Source: DATJLQ01 sp035509415 (GTDB taxonomy: Bacteria; Pseudomonadota; Alphaproteobacteria; JACZXZ01). Taken from it: a DNA stretch of 8,805 bases. The position numbers were made by a program, and so were the translations under genes. Each line of letters starts with the position of its first letter. The stretch's first letter is position 1. Below are positions 1-6,449 of the stretch, one piece after another. The stretch lies in assembly GCA_035509415.1 (NCBI GenBank), contig DATJLQ010000205.1, positions 1 to 8,805 on the forward strand, read 5' to 3'. The notes beneath the pieces are model-generated. The model saw only the letters and a list, made by a program, of their open reading frames with translations, was not told the DNA's origin and made no database searches.

Positions 1-3
1 CAT
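1..3 (-). CDS. tolA: Start codon of the next operon gene, probably tolA (partial)
   Basis: An ATG lies on the minus strand at the extreme left edge, three bases after the tolR stop codon. No other part of the gene is inside the window. In proteobacteria tolR is normally followed by tolA, the inner-membrane protein that spans the periplasm to reach Pal, and the tight spacing matches the rest of this operon. The identity is inferred from gene order alone. Confidence 0.5.
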
Positions 4-6
4 GCT

Positions 7-474
7 TCACTTCGCTCCTTTTTTCGCGGGCGCCGGGCTCGGGGTCGCGAGATCGCCCACCAGCGCCAAGTGCTTGAAGCCGCCCTGGTCGATGACGCCC
101 ATCACTTCCATGATGCGGCCGTAATTGAGCGCCTTGTCGCCTTTGACGAAGATGCGCTGGTCGGGCTTGTTGACCGTGATCGCCTTGAGGCGCGCCGCGA
201 GCTGGTCGAGCGGGACCTCGGAGTTCTGCAAATAGACGTCGCCCTTGGCGTTGACCGTGACCACGAGCGGTTCGTCCTGCCCGGTGATGGGTGCGGCGCT
301 GGTCTTCGGCAGATCGACCGGCACGCCGACCGAAAGCAACGGCGCCGTCACCATGAAGATCACCAGAAGCACCAGCATGACGTCGACCATCGGCGTCACG
401 TTGATCTCGCTCATCGGCACGCGCCTCGTGCGTCCCCGACGACCGCCGCTTTCGACCCTGACCGAGACCGCCAT
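7..474 (-). CDS. tolR: TolR, proton-channel subunit of the Tol-Pal system
   Basis: TolR works with TolQ as an ion-driven stator that energises TolA, so that Tol-Pal can constrict and stabilise the outer membrane at division. The product is 155 residues, close to the family norm of about 140-150. A basic N-terminus (residues 6-19) leads into one membrane helix at about 28-50, with the ExbD/TolR signature NVTPMVDVMLVLL. Asp31 in that helix matches the essential membrane aspartate of the family. The rest is a periplasmic domain with a Pro/Ala/Lys-rich tail. The ATG at 474 is chosen because it follows the tolQ stop by two bases and has GGAG six bases upstream (481-484). The frame stays open further upstream but only inside tolQ. 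An internal Met21 (MSEINVTP) is a less likely start because the basic stretch would be lost. Confidence 0.96.
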   Translation of the reverse strand: MAVSVRVESGGRRGRTRRVPMSEINVTPMVDVMLVLLVIFMVTAPLLSVGVPVDLPKTSAAPITGQDEPLVVTVNAKGDVYLQNSEVPLDQLAARLKAITVNKPDQRIFVKGDKALNYGRIMEVMGVIDQGGFKHLALVGDLATPSPAPAKKGAK

Positions 475-476
475 GG

Positions 477-1205
477 CTAACTCCGCTCCTCGAGCTGGCG
501 CGACAGGATCGCCGAGAATTCGGCGGCGAAGCCCTCGAGCCGGCCCGAATAACGCGCGAGGTCGCTCGAGATCTTGTTGTAGGCGACCACCGCGGGAATC
601 GCGGCGACCAGGCCGAGGGCGGTCGCGAACAGCGCCTCGGCGATGCCCGGCGCGACCACCGCGAGCGTGGTGTTGTGGGAGGCCGCGATCGACTGGAAGC
701 TGTTCATGATGCCCCACACGGTGCCGAACAACCCGACGAAGGGGGCGACCGAGCCGACCGAGGCGAGGAAGGTGAGATAGCGCTCGAGCCGGTCCATCTC
801 GCGCCCGAGCGTCACTTGCATCACGCGCTCAATGCGGTTCTGGAGACTTCCCCGGACCTCCTTCATATTCACGCCCTTGCTCACCGAGCGGCGCCATTCG
901 CGCATCGCGGCCGAGAACATCGCGGCCATCGGATCCTCGGGCTTGTTGTCGATCCGGTCGTAGAGCTCCTCGAGGGAGCCGCCGGACCAGAACGCGTCCT
1001 CGAAGGTGCCGGTGTTGCGCGCGAGGCGTCGCATGCGCAGCACCTTCTCGAAGATGATCGACCAGCTCCAGAACGAGGCGGCGAGGAGCAGGATGAGCAC
1101 GAACTTGACGATGAGGTCGGCCCGCATGAACAGGGCGACCATCGAAAGGTCGGCCGTGGGCATCGAGCCGGCGAGATTGATGGCGTTGACCGCGGTTTGT
1201 TCCAT
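477..1205 (-). CDS. tolQ: TolQ, inner-membrane stator subunit of the Tol-Pal system
   Basis: TolQ is the multi-pass partner of TolR; together they use the proton gradient to drive TolA. The 242-residue product has three hydrophobic segments, at about 31-52, 143-167 and 185-208. A large charged cytoplasmic loop lies between the first and second, as in the ExbB/TolQ/MotA family. The signature FVGLFGTVWGIMNSF sits in helix 2. Polar Thr162 (GTVWG) and Thr195 (FATALG) are where the family has the threonines that line the proton path. The gene starts four bases after the ybgC stop and ends two bases before tolR, so the three are almost certainly co-transcribed. A GGGGAG lies about 14 bases upstream of the ATG, longer than ideal, so translational coupling to ybgC may help initiation. 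Confidence 0.97.
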   Translation of the reverse strand: MEQTAVNAINLAGSMPTADLSMVALFMRADLIVKFVLILLLAASFWSWSIIFEKVLRMRRLARNTGTFEDAFWSGGSLEELYDRIDNKPEDPMAAMFSAAMREWRRSVSKGVNMKEVRGSLQNRIERVMQVTLGREMDRLERYLTFLASVGSVAPFVGLFGTVWGIMNSFQSIAASHNTTLAVVAPGIAEALFATALGLVAAIPAVVAYNKISSDLARYSGRLEGFAAEFSAILSRQLEERS

Positions 1206-1209
1206 GGCG

Positions 1210-1677
1210 CTAAGATTGACTCCCCGATTGCGACAAATTTAAGAGCAGTGTGCGGATATCGTTAGGCAAGCGCGCGGGCCGGCCGGCCCGGTCGAGCAGG
1301 GCCACGCGCACGGCGAGGCGCGCGATGTCCCGAATTTGTCCCCCCGGGCCGGGGCGTTTGACGGTCTGCTCGGCCCTGAGGCTCGCATGGCCGATCTCGA
1401 CGACTTTGGTGTGGACCTCGAGCGCGTCGTCGAGGCGCGCGGGCACGAGATAGTCGATCGCGCAGCTTTTCACCGCGAAGGCGAGGCCGCGCTCGGCCGC
1501 GAGCCGGCCGATCTCGATCCCGGCCGCGCGCAGCATCTCGCTGCGCGCGCGCTCGGCGAAGCGGAGATAGTTGGCGTAATAGACGATGCCGGCCGCGTCC
1601 GTGTCTTCGTAATAGACGCGGACCGGGAACACGTGGGTGTCCTTGTTGAAGGCGCCGCTGGGCGCGAGGTTAGCCAT
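1210..1677 (-). CDS. ybgC: YbgC-type acyl-CoA thioesterase (Tol-Pal associated hotdog protein)
   Basis: This is a 155-residue single-domain hotdog-fold thioesterase of the YbgC/4-hydroxybenzoyl-CoA thioesterase class, cytoplasmic, hydrolysing acyl-CoA. Its exact physiological substrate is not settled even in E. coli; a link to phospholipid metabolism has been proposed. The diagnostic stretch is VYYEDTDAAGIVYYANYLRF (residues about 20-39), with the catalytic Asp in EDTDAAG, then RARSEMLR and DYLVPARLDD. E. coli has His where this protein has the second Tyr of VYYANY; that variant is, from memory, usual in alphaproteobacteria. The start at 1677 is set by a strong GGGGAGGG (1683-1690) five bases upstream and leaves an 8-base overlap with the end of ruvB. 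An earlier in-frame ATG at 1713 would overlap ruvB more. The gene lies directly before tolQ, as in most proteobacteria. Confidence 0.95.
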   Translation of the reverse strand: MANLAPSGAFNKDTHVFPVRVYYEDTDAAGIVYYANYLRFAERARSEMLRAAGIEIGRLAAERGLAFAVKSCAIDYLVPARLDDALEVHTKVVEIGHASLRAEQTVKRPGPGGQIRDIARLAVRVALLDRAGRPARLPNDIRTLLLNLSQSGSQS

Positions 1678-2767
1678 GGCGACCCTCCCCGCCTTCCTCG
1701 TCGTCGCTTCCATCGCCCAGCAGATCGAGCTGCGCGGCGCGCCCCGCGGGCGCATCGAGCCCGAGCGCCTTGTAGCCGAGATCCGACAGCATGCGCCCGC
1801 GCGGGCCACGATGGAGCAGGCCCTGCTGGATGAGATAGGGCTCGATCACTTCCTCGAGCACGTCGCGTTGCTCGGCAAGTGCCGCCGACAGCGTCTCGAT
1901 CCCGGCCGGCCCGCCGGCGTAATTCTCGGCCAAGCAGCCGAGATAGCGCCGGTCCATGGCGTCGAGGCCGCGTTGGTCGACGCCGAGACGCGTCAAGGCC
2001 GCGTCCGCCGCCTTGCGGTCGATCTCGCGCGTCTTGTCGACGGCGGCGAAGTCGCGCACGCGACGGAGAAGGCGTCCCGCGATACGCGGCGTGCCGCGCG
2101 CGCGACGCGCGATCTCCGCAGCCCCCTCTTGGGTGAGTGTCACGCCGAGCACGCGCGCGCCGCGCGCCACGATCTCGATCAGCTCGGCCTCGGAGTAGAA
2201 CGAGAGGCGCAGCGGAATGCCGAAACGCTCGCGGAGCGGCGTCGTCACCAGGCCCGAGCGCGTCGTGGCCCCCACCAGCGTGAAAGGCGGCAGATCGATG
2301 CGCACCGAGCGCGCGGCCGGCCCTTCGCCGATGATGAGGTCGAGCTGGAAATCCTCCATCGCGGGATAGAGAATCTCCTCGACCGCGGGAGCCAAGCGAT
2401 GAATCTCGTCGATGAACAGCACGTCGCGCGGCTGGAGGTTCGTGAGCAGGGCCGCGAGATCGCCCGCGCGCACGATCACCGGGCCCGAGGTCGCGCGGAA
2501 GCCGGCGCCGAGCTCGCGCGCGACGATCTGGGCGAGCGTGGTCTTGCCGAGCCCGGGCGGGCCCGAGAGCAGCACGTGGTCGAGCGCCTCGCGGCGCGCG
2601 CGCGCGGCCTCGATGAAGACGCCCAAATTGGCGCGCGCCTGGCTCTGGCCGACGAACTCCGCGAGCACGAGCGGCCGCAAGCCCGCCTCGGGCGCGTCGT
2701 CGGGCGCCTCGCCGCGGTCGAGCATACGCGCCTCGCGCGCCGGGGCGTCGGTCTTGGGGGCGGTCAT
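1670..2767 (-). CDS. ruvB: RuvB, Holliday junction branch-migration ATPase
   Basis: RuvB is the hexameric AAA+ motor that RuvA loads on Holliday junctions; it pumps DNA through the complex during recombinational repair. The product is 365 residues. The visible parts in order are Walker A GPPGLGKTT (69-77), Walker B LFIDEIH (117-123), sensor 1 GATTRSG (166-172), the arginine-finger segment LRERFG (178-183), sensor 2 RGTPRIAGRLLRRVRD (224-239), and a C-terminal winged-helix part with LIQQGLLHRGPRGR (312-325). The tail after about residue 345 is acidic and glycine-rich (DGSDDEEGGEG), longer than the compact RuvB core and probably disordered. The ATG overlaps the ruvA stop as ATGA, which fixes the start, and the 3' end overlaps ybgC by eight bases. 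Confidence 0.98.
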   Translation of the reverse strand: MTAPKTDAPAREARMLDRGEAPDDAPEAGLRPLVLAEFVGQSQARANLGVFIEAARARREALDHVLLSGPPGLGKTTLAQIVARELGAGFRATSGPVIVRAGDLAALLTNLQPRDVLFIDEIHRLAPAVEEILYPAMEDFQLDLIIGEGPAARSVRIDLPPFTLVGATTRSGLVTTPLRERFGIPLRLSFYSEAELIEIVARGARVLGVTLTQEGAAEIARRARGTPRIAGRLLRRVRDFAAVDKTREIDRKAADAALTRLGVDQRGLDAMDRRYLGCLAENYAGGPAGIETLSAALAEQRDVLEEVIEPYLIQQGLLHRGPRGRMLSDLGYKALGLDAPAGRAAQLDLLGDGSDDEEGGEGRHG

Positions 2768-3366
2768 GAGCCGAGCTCCCGCAGGCCCGCCTTGATGAGC
2801 GCATCGAGGCTCGCGGCAGCGCCGAGCCGGCGCTGCGCATCGAGCACGGCGCCGAACGCATCCATGCGCCGATAGCCGAGATTGACCAGCGCCGAGACCG
2901 CGTCGGCGCCGATCCGGTCGAGCTCGTTGACGCCACCCGCGACCGCGACCGCGCCGAGGGCGATGTTCCCCGCCTTGTCCTTGAGCTCGGCCGCAATGCG
3001 GCCCGCGAGCTTGGGCCCGACGCCTTGGGCGCGCGCGAGGGTCGCCCTGTCCTGGGCCGCGATGGCGGTCGCGAGCTCGGCGGGCGAGAGGGTCGAGAGA
3101 AGGGCGAGCGCCACCTTCGAGCCCACCCCCTGGACCGTGGTCAGAAGCCGGAACCAATCGCGCTCGGCCGCGTCCGCGAAGCCGTAGAGATGGATGTGAT
3201 CCTGGCTCACATGGGTCTCGATCAGGAGGCTCGCCTCGCCGCCGACCGCCGGCAGGCGCGCGAGACAGCGCGACGAGCAGAAGGCGCGATAGCCCACGCC
3301 CCCCACGTCGAGCACCGCGAACCCGTCGCCCGCCTGGTCGACCCGGCCGGTGAGCTTCGCGATCAT
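2764..3366 (-). CDS. ruvA: RuvA, Holliday junction recognition subunit
   Basis: RuvA tetramers hold the four-way junction open in a square-planar form and dock RuvB rings on opposite arms. The 200-residue product matches the family length (E. coli 203). It has the N-terminal OB domain (1-63, MIAKLTG...LDVGGVGYRAF) and two helix-hairpin-helix motifs, TTVQGVGSKVA (76-86) and ARAQGVGPKLAGRIAAEL (111-128). The C-terminal RuvB-contacting domain runs from about 150 to 200 (ADAVSALVNLGYRRMDA). The acidic pin that E. coli RuvA forms with Glu55 and Asp56 is here Gln55-Asp56, aligned without gaps from the N-terminus. Both ends overlap neighbours as ATGA (ruvC before, ruvB after), so translation is probably coupled. 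The longer frame upstream of the ATG at 3366 lies inside ruvC and lacks RuvA similarity. Confidence 0.98.
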   Translation of the reverse strand: MIAKLTGRVDQAGDGFAVLDVGGVGYRAFCSSRCLARLPAVGGEASLLIETHVSQDHIHLYGFADAAERDWFRLLTTVQGVGSKVALALLSTLSPAELATAIAAQDRATLARAQGVGPKLAGRIAAELKDKAGNIALGAVAVAGGVNELDRIGADAVSALVNLGYRRMDAFGAVLDAQRRLGAAASLDALIKAGLRELGS

Positions 3367-3881
3367 GGGCCGGGCACCCGCGGCGCGCGCTCGACGGCGC
3401 GCCACCGCGCGAGCGTCGCCGCGTGGTGCGCATGGCAGATCGCGACCGCGAGCGCGTCGGCCGCGTCCGGGCCGTCGATCGCGATTCCCGGGAGGAGATG
3501 GCGCACCATCGCCTGGATTTGCTCCTTCCCGGCATGGCCCGCGCCGACGATCGATTTCTTGACCAGGTTCGCCGGGTATTCCGCGACCGGAAGCCCGGCG
3601 CGCGCGGGGGCGAGCAGCACCACGCCGCGCGCGAGCCCGAGCTTCAACGTGGTGGCCGCGTTCTTGTTGACGAACGTCTCCTCGACCGCGGCCGCCTCGG
3701 GCGCGTGGCGCGCGATCACCTGGGCGACGCCGTCATAGAGCTGAACCAGACGCGCCGCGGTCTCGAGGCCGGCGTCCGACGCGATGGTGCCGTTCGCCAC
3801 GTGGCGGAGCCGGCCCCGGTCCGCCTCGACCACGCCCCAGCCTGTCAGCCTCAGCCCCGGGTCGAGACCCAAGAGTCGCAT
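3363..3881 (-). CDS. ruvC: RuvC, Holliday junction resolvase
   Basis: RuvC is the dimeric, metal-dependent endonuclease that makes paired nicks in junctions held by RuvAB. The 172-residue product is the usual length and has an RNase H-like fold. The acidic catalytic residues are visible: Asp7 in LLGLDPGL, Glu67 (or Glu68) in VEETF, and Asp139 and Asp142 in GPDAADALAVAICH. The stretch FVNKNAATTLKLG (70-82) and a basic NLVKKSIVG...GKEQ segment (105-121) are also characteristic. The gene starts 33 bases after yebC, with GAGG about 11 bases before the ATG, and its stop overlaps the ruvA start. The C-terminus after about residue 155 is Arg/Pro-rich and unlikely to be catalytic. Confidence 0.97.
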   Translation of the reverse strand: MRLLGLDPGLRLTGWGVVEADRGRLRHVANGTIASDAGLETAARLVQLYDGVAQVIARHAPEAAAVEETFVNKNAATTLKLGLARGVVLLAPARAGLPVAEYPANLVKKSIVGAGHAGKEQIQAMVRHLLPGIAIDGPDAADALAVAICHAHHAATLARWRAVERAPRVPGP

Positions 3882-3914
3882 CGATTCCGAACCTCGCTTG
3901 CCCCGCGCTCGGCG

Positions 3915-4664
3915 TCAGGCGGTGAGCTTCGCCATCACGTCGTCGGCGATCTCGAAATTCGCCGCGACCGATTGCACGTCGTCGCTGTCCTCGAGCTGCT
4001 CGACCAGCTTCAGGAGTATTCGCGCCTGCTCCTCGTCGACCGGGACGCTCGCCTGCGGCTGCCACACGAGCGCCGCCGCGTCGGGCGATCCGAACTTGGC
4101 TTCGAGCGTCTCGCGCACGCCCGCGAAATCCTCGGGCTTGGTCGTGATCTCATGGCCCGTGGGCGCCGAGACCACGTTCTCGGCCCCCGCCTCGAGCGCT
4201 GCCTCGAACATGGCGTCGGCATCGCCCACCTCGGCGCGGTATTGAATCTGGCCCACGCGCTTGAATTGGAAGCTCACGCTGTTGGTCTCGCCGAGGGCGC
4301 CGCCATGCTTCGAGAAGGCGGTGCGGACGTCGGACGCCGTGCGCTTCCTATTGTCGGTGAGCGCCTCGACGATGAGCGCCACCCCGCCGGGGCCGTAGCC
4401 CTCGTAGCGCACTTCCTCGTAGACCGCGCCATCCTCGCCGCCGGTCGCGCGCCGAATCGCGCGCTCGACATTGTCGCGCGGCATGTTGGCGTCGCGCGCG
4501 GCCGCGATCGCGGCCCGGAGGCGCGGATTGGAATTGGGGTCGGGCAGGCCCGCCCGCGCCGACACCATGATCTCGCGAATGAGCTTGGTGAACAGGCGCG
4601 CGCGGCGCTGATCCTGCGCGCCCTTGCGGTACATGATGTTCTTGAATTGGGAATGGCCGGCCAT
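3915..4664 (-). CDS. yebC: YebC/TACO1 family protein
   Basis: YebC proteins were long annotated as transcriptional regulators. The mitochondrial relative TACO1 activates COX1 translation, and bacterial members have been reported to help ribosomes through difficult, proline-rich stretches, so a translation role is the better current reading. The 249-residue product opens with the family signature MAGHSQFKNI and KGAQDQRRARLFTKLIREI. It then has NMPRDNVERAI (60-70), YEGYGPGGVALIVEALTDNR (88-107) and FSKHGGALGE (116-125), and ends in an acidic, leucine-rich domain. Length and motifs are normal. It is the first gene of the minus-strand run that continues into ruvCAB, a common alphaproteobacterial arrangement. 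No strong Shine-Dalgarno sequence is visible close to the ATG. Confidence 0.96.
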   Translation of the reverse strand: MAGHSQFKNIMYRKGAQDQRRARLFTKLIREIMVSARAGLPDPNSNPRLRAAIAAARDANMPRDNVERAIRRATGGEDGAVYEEVRYEGYGPGGVALIVEALTDNRKRTASDVRTAFSKHGGALGETNSVSFQFKRVGQIQYRAEVGDADAMFEAALEAGAENVVSAPTGHEITTKPEDFAGVRETLEAKFGSPDAAALVWQPQASVPVDEEQARILLKLVEQLEDSDDVQSVAANFEIADDVMAKLTA

Positions 4665-4703
4665 CGGTTCGGCGAATCGATTCTCTCCCGGAGTGCGGGG
4701 ATA

Positions 4704-4732
4704 GCTATACCATACAAGGGAGGCCGGGCTAA
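4704..4732 (-). promoter_or_regulatory. Possible sigma70-like promoter for the yebC-ruv-tol run
   Basis: On the minus strand TTAGCC (4732-4727) and TATAGC (4709-4704) are separated by exactly 17 bases, about 40 bases before the yebC ATG. The -10 is reasonable and the -35 weak. An overlapping TATGGT could serve instead. It is the only sensible candidate between yebC and the divergent plus-strand gene, but the call rests on spacing and partial consensus only. Confidence 0.35.
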
Positions 4733-4844
4733 CCCCGACTCAAGGGGGCCGAGCTTACCGAGCAATGTGGCAAGAATGGGGCGCGGCGCCGCGACTCCGA
4801 GCCCCGAACGCGCGCGCGGCCCCACCCCTGAAGATCGAATTTTA

Positions 4845-4856
4845 GACATCAATGTC
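4845..4856. promoter_or_regulatory. Inverted repeat upstream of the plus-strand promoter, possible operator
   Basis: GACAT-CA-ATGTC is a perfect 5-bp inverted repeat with a 2-bp centre. It ends eight bases before the -35 element of the predicted plus-strand promoter and is centred near -50 from the predicted start site. It sits in a locally AT-richer patch (AATTTTAGACATCAATG) that stands out from the GC-rich surroundings. It could bind a dimeric regulator, but a 12-bp palindrome can occur by chance. Confidence 0.3.
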
Positions 4857-4864
4857 ACCCCTGG

Positions 4865-4893
4865 TTGCGCCCTGGCGACTCGGCGCGTATGAT
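4865..4893 (+). promoter_or_regulatory. Sigma70-like promoter for the secreted CXXCH protein
   Basis: TTGCGC (4865-4870) and TATGAT (4888-4893) are separated by exactly 17 bases, matching the consensus at four and five of six positions. The predicted start site is near 4900. That gives a leader of about 114 bases, which contains the tandem repeat at 4939-5002. Nothing else in the divergent interval gives an equally good plus-strand match. Confidence 0.55.
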
Positions 4894-4938
4894 CGATTCG
4901 TCATTCAACCCTGAGGTTAGGCTCGGGCGCGAATGGGA

Positions 4939-5002
4939 CCGGCCGCGCCTTGCGTCGGCCAACGACAGCATCGGCCGCGCGTTGAATCGGCCAACGACAA
5001 AC
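4939..5002 (+). repeat. Two tandem 32-bp units in the leader of the secreted CXXCH gene
   Basis: Bases 4939-4970 and 4971-5002 are adjacent copies of a 32-bp unit, identical at 25 of 32 positions. Each copy holds CGGCCGCGC, then TTG, then an exact 13-mer TCGGCCAACGACA. CGGCC recurs every 16 bases (4940, 4956, 4972, 4988), so there is also a half-unit periodicity. The array ends at the Shine-Dalgarno sequence. It could be a leader duplication, a multi-site operator or an RNA element; nothing visible decides between these. Confidence 0.75.
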
Positions 5003-5010
5003 GGGGGGAA
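5003..5010 (+). promoter_or_regulatory. Ribosome binding site deciding the start at 5014
   Basis: GGGGGGAA, three bases before ATG 5014 and six before a second in-frame ATG at 5017, marks translation initiation here. It argues against the earlier in-frame ATG at 4933, whose product would begin with 27 non-secretory residues encoded across the tandem repeat. Either 5014 or 5017 puts a clean signal peptide at the N-terminus. Confidence 0.7.
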
Positions 5011-5013
5011 ATC

Positions 5014-6411
5014 ATGATGCGCTCAATTCGCTCGATCGGTTCCGCGGCCTTGGCGCCCCTGGCGGGTACTGCGCTCGCGCTCGCCTTGCTGGGCTCCGCA
5101 CCGCCCGCGCGCGCGGCAGCACCAGAGCCCCATTCCTGCGGCGGCATCAGCGTCAAGCGGCCGGTGATCAAGCCGGTGATCGACGGCGGCCTCTCCTACG
5201 ACCGGAGCAATCCGGGCTTCGACTGCCAGATGTGGCAGGCCTTCGTCTATTTGAACTGGCCGGCGCTCGCCGGCCATCCGGGCGTGCCCGATCCCAAGGC
5301 CACGTTCGGCTCCGGCGCCCCCACGGTGTGGGAGACCTACAAGACCATCGACCAGGTGTTCCTCCCGGGCGGTGTGACGCCGGCACCCTGGGGCAAGGTG
5401 TTCCCGCGCGGCCAGCTCAGCGCGCGCCTCGTGCCGATGGCCGAGGCCGGCAAGCTCCTCGTCCTGCGCTCGACCTCGGAGATTTCCGAGGACGTGATCA
5501 CGGCGCTCTCGCGCGGCGCGAGCCCGAACGAGAAGCGCGTCCTCGGCGGCATCGAGCAGGCGGGCGGCGGCATCCTCTACGATCAAAAGAGCGTCCCGGT
5601 CTATTACGAGATCACGCTGAACCAGGACGAATTCAACTACATCGTCCAGTATTCGCTCTACAACGCGGCGAGCCAGCAGAGCTACGCCGCGGCCAACGTG
5701 ATCGCGCTGCCCGAAGGCACCCGGACGCCCGGCCAGATGGGCTCGATCGAGACCAAGTCGGCCTGGAAGATTCTCACCCCGGCCGAGATCAAGTCGGGCC
5801 GCTTCCACATGCGCGAGGCGCTGGTTCCGGGCAGCCTCAAGCCCGTGACCGTGGGCCTGGTCGGCTTCCACATCCTGCAATTCCTCGACGGCATGGGTCA
5901 GGGCGTGTGGGCGACCTTCGAGCAGATCGACAACGCGCCGGTGACCGGCCAGCCGGAGAAGAAGGCCTACAGCTTCAACAATCCCGCCTGCCCGCCCGAG
6001 AAATGCCCGGTCAACCAGAAGAACCCGAAGGGCGTCACGACGCCGACCCAGGTGGTGCAGATCGCGCCCGACGATCAGTCGGCGGCGTCGGTCAGCGCCA
6101 TGATGCAGGCGATGATCAAGAAGGCGTACCCGGCGGCACCTTGGCAATACTACAAGCTGGTCAATGTGCAATGGCCGGTGGACCCGGTCGACATCTCGAA
6201 GACCACGCCGCCCGCGACGACGCCGCTTCCCAACGGCAATCCGAACAACCTCTCGGTGCTGAACGCGGTGCTCGAGACCTACTTCCAGAGCAAGCCGAAC
6301 TTCGGCTGCCTCACGTGCCATGAGAACGCGGGCGTAGCACCCAAGCCGGGCGAGACGGAGCCGCCCAATTGGGCGACCAGCTACAGCTTCGTGTTCGAGC
6401 GCGCGAAATAG
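5014..6411 (+). CDS. Secreted (periplasmic) protein with C-terminal CXXCH haem motif, cytochrome c-like
   Basis: The 465-residue product begins with a signal peptide: MMRSIRS, a hydrophobic core at about 9-29, and an ARA or AAA cleavage site near residue 34-36. The mature part is rich in aromatic residues, with WQAFVYLNWPA (74-84), VWETYK (105-110), SAWKIL (249-254), GLVGFHILQ (281-289) and WATFEQIDNAP (299-309). The C-terminus has CLTCH (Cys432, Cys435, His436), a single c-type haem attachment site, followed by TSYSFVFERAK. From memory this order resembles a poorly characterised group often annotated as cytochrome c family protein. Four other cysteines (42, 71, 326, 331) could form disulfides. 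The sixth haem ligand is not obvious; no Met follows the haem motif. It stands alone on the plus strand with its own promoter, divergent from yebC. It is richer in Lys and Asn than its Arg-rich neighbours. Electron transfer in the periplasm is inferred; partner and substrate are unknown. Confidence 0.85.
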   Translation: MMRSIRSIGSAALAPLAGTALALALLGSAPPARAAAPEPHSCGGISVKRPVIKPVIDGGLSYDRSNPGFDCQMWQAFVYLNWPALAGHPGVPDPKATFGSGAPTVWETYKTIDQVFLPGGVTPAPWGKVFPRGQLSARLVPMAEAGKLLVLRSTSEISEDVITALSRGASPNEKRVLGGIEQAGGGILYDQKSVPVYYEITLNQDEFNYIVQYSLYNAASQQSYAAANVIALPEGTRTPGQMGSIETKSAWKILTPAEIKSGRFHMREALVPGSLKPVTVGLVGFHILQFLDGMGQGVWATFEQIDNAPVTGQPEKKAYSFNNPACPPEKCPVNQKNPKGVTTPTQVVQIAPDDQSAASVSAMMQAMIKKAYPAAPWQYYKLVNVQWPVDPVDISKTTPPATTPLPNGNPNNLSVLNAVLETYFQSKPNFGCLTCHENAGVAPKPGETEPPNWATSYSFVFERAK

Positions 6412-6420
6412 GCGCGGGCC

Positions 6421-6442
6421 TTAGGAAGCGCTTAGGAAACGC
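6421..6442. repeat. Tandem 11-bp repeat after the secreted CXXCH gene
   Basis: TTAGGAAGCGC (6421-6431) is followed directly by TTAGGAAACGC (6432-6442), identical at ten of eleven positions. It begins nine bases after the stop codon at 6411, in the gap between two convergent genes. It may be slippage debris or a small binding site; no function is visible. Confidence 0.6.
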
Positions 6443-6449
6443 CGGGGAC

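Noticed and set aside
475..717. N-terminal extension of TolR into tolQ
   Set aside because: The extra residues are out-of-frame tolQ sequence. The ATG at 474 has a ribosome site and gives the normal family length.
1637..2875. 412-codon plus-strand open frame antisense to ruvB
   Set aside because: ruvB shows intact Walker A, Walker B and winged-helix motifs in the opposite strand; the plus-strand product is Arg/Ala/Glu-rich and resembles no family.
4764..4844. 26-codon plus-strand frame starting at the ATG in GCAATGTGG
   Set aside because: It has no ribosome site, an Ala/Arg/Pro composition, and ends before the predicted plus-strand promoter. Nothing supports translation.
3423..4892. Long plus-strand open frame across ruvC and yebC
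   Set aside because: It is antisense to two clear conserved genes, and its product is a low-complexity Arg/Asp/His-rich chain with no motif. It is an effect of high GC at third codon positions.
4933..5013. Upstream ATG extending the secreted protein by 27 residues
   Set aside because: The extension is encoded across the tandem repeat, has no ribosome site, and would bury the signal peptide. GGGGGGAA lies right before ATG 5014.
5023..6321. 432-codon minus-strand open frame across the secreted CXXCH gene
   Set aside because: The plus frame has a signal peptide, ribosome site and haem motif, while the minus frame gives an Arg/Leu/Asp/His-rich chain typical of a GC-rich shadow.
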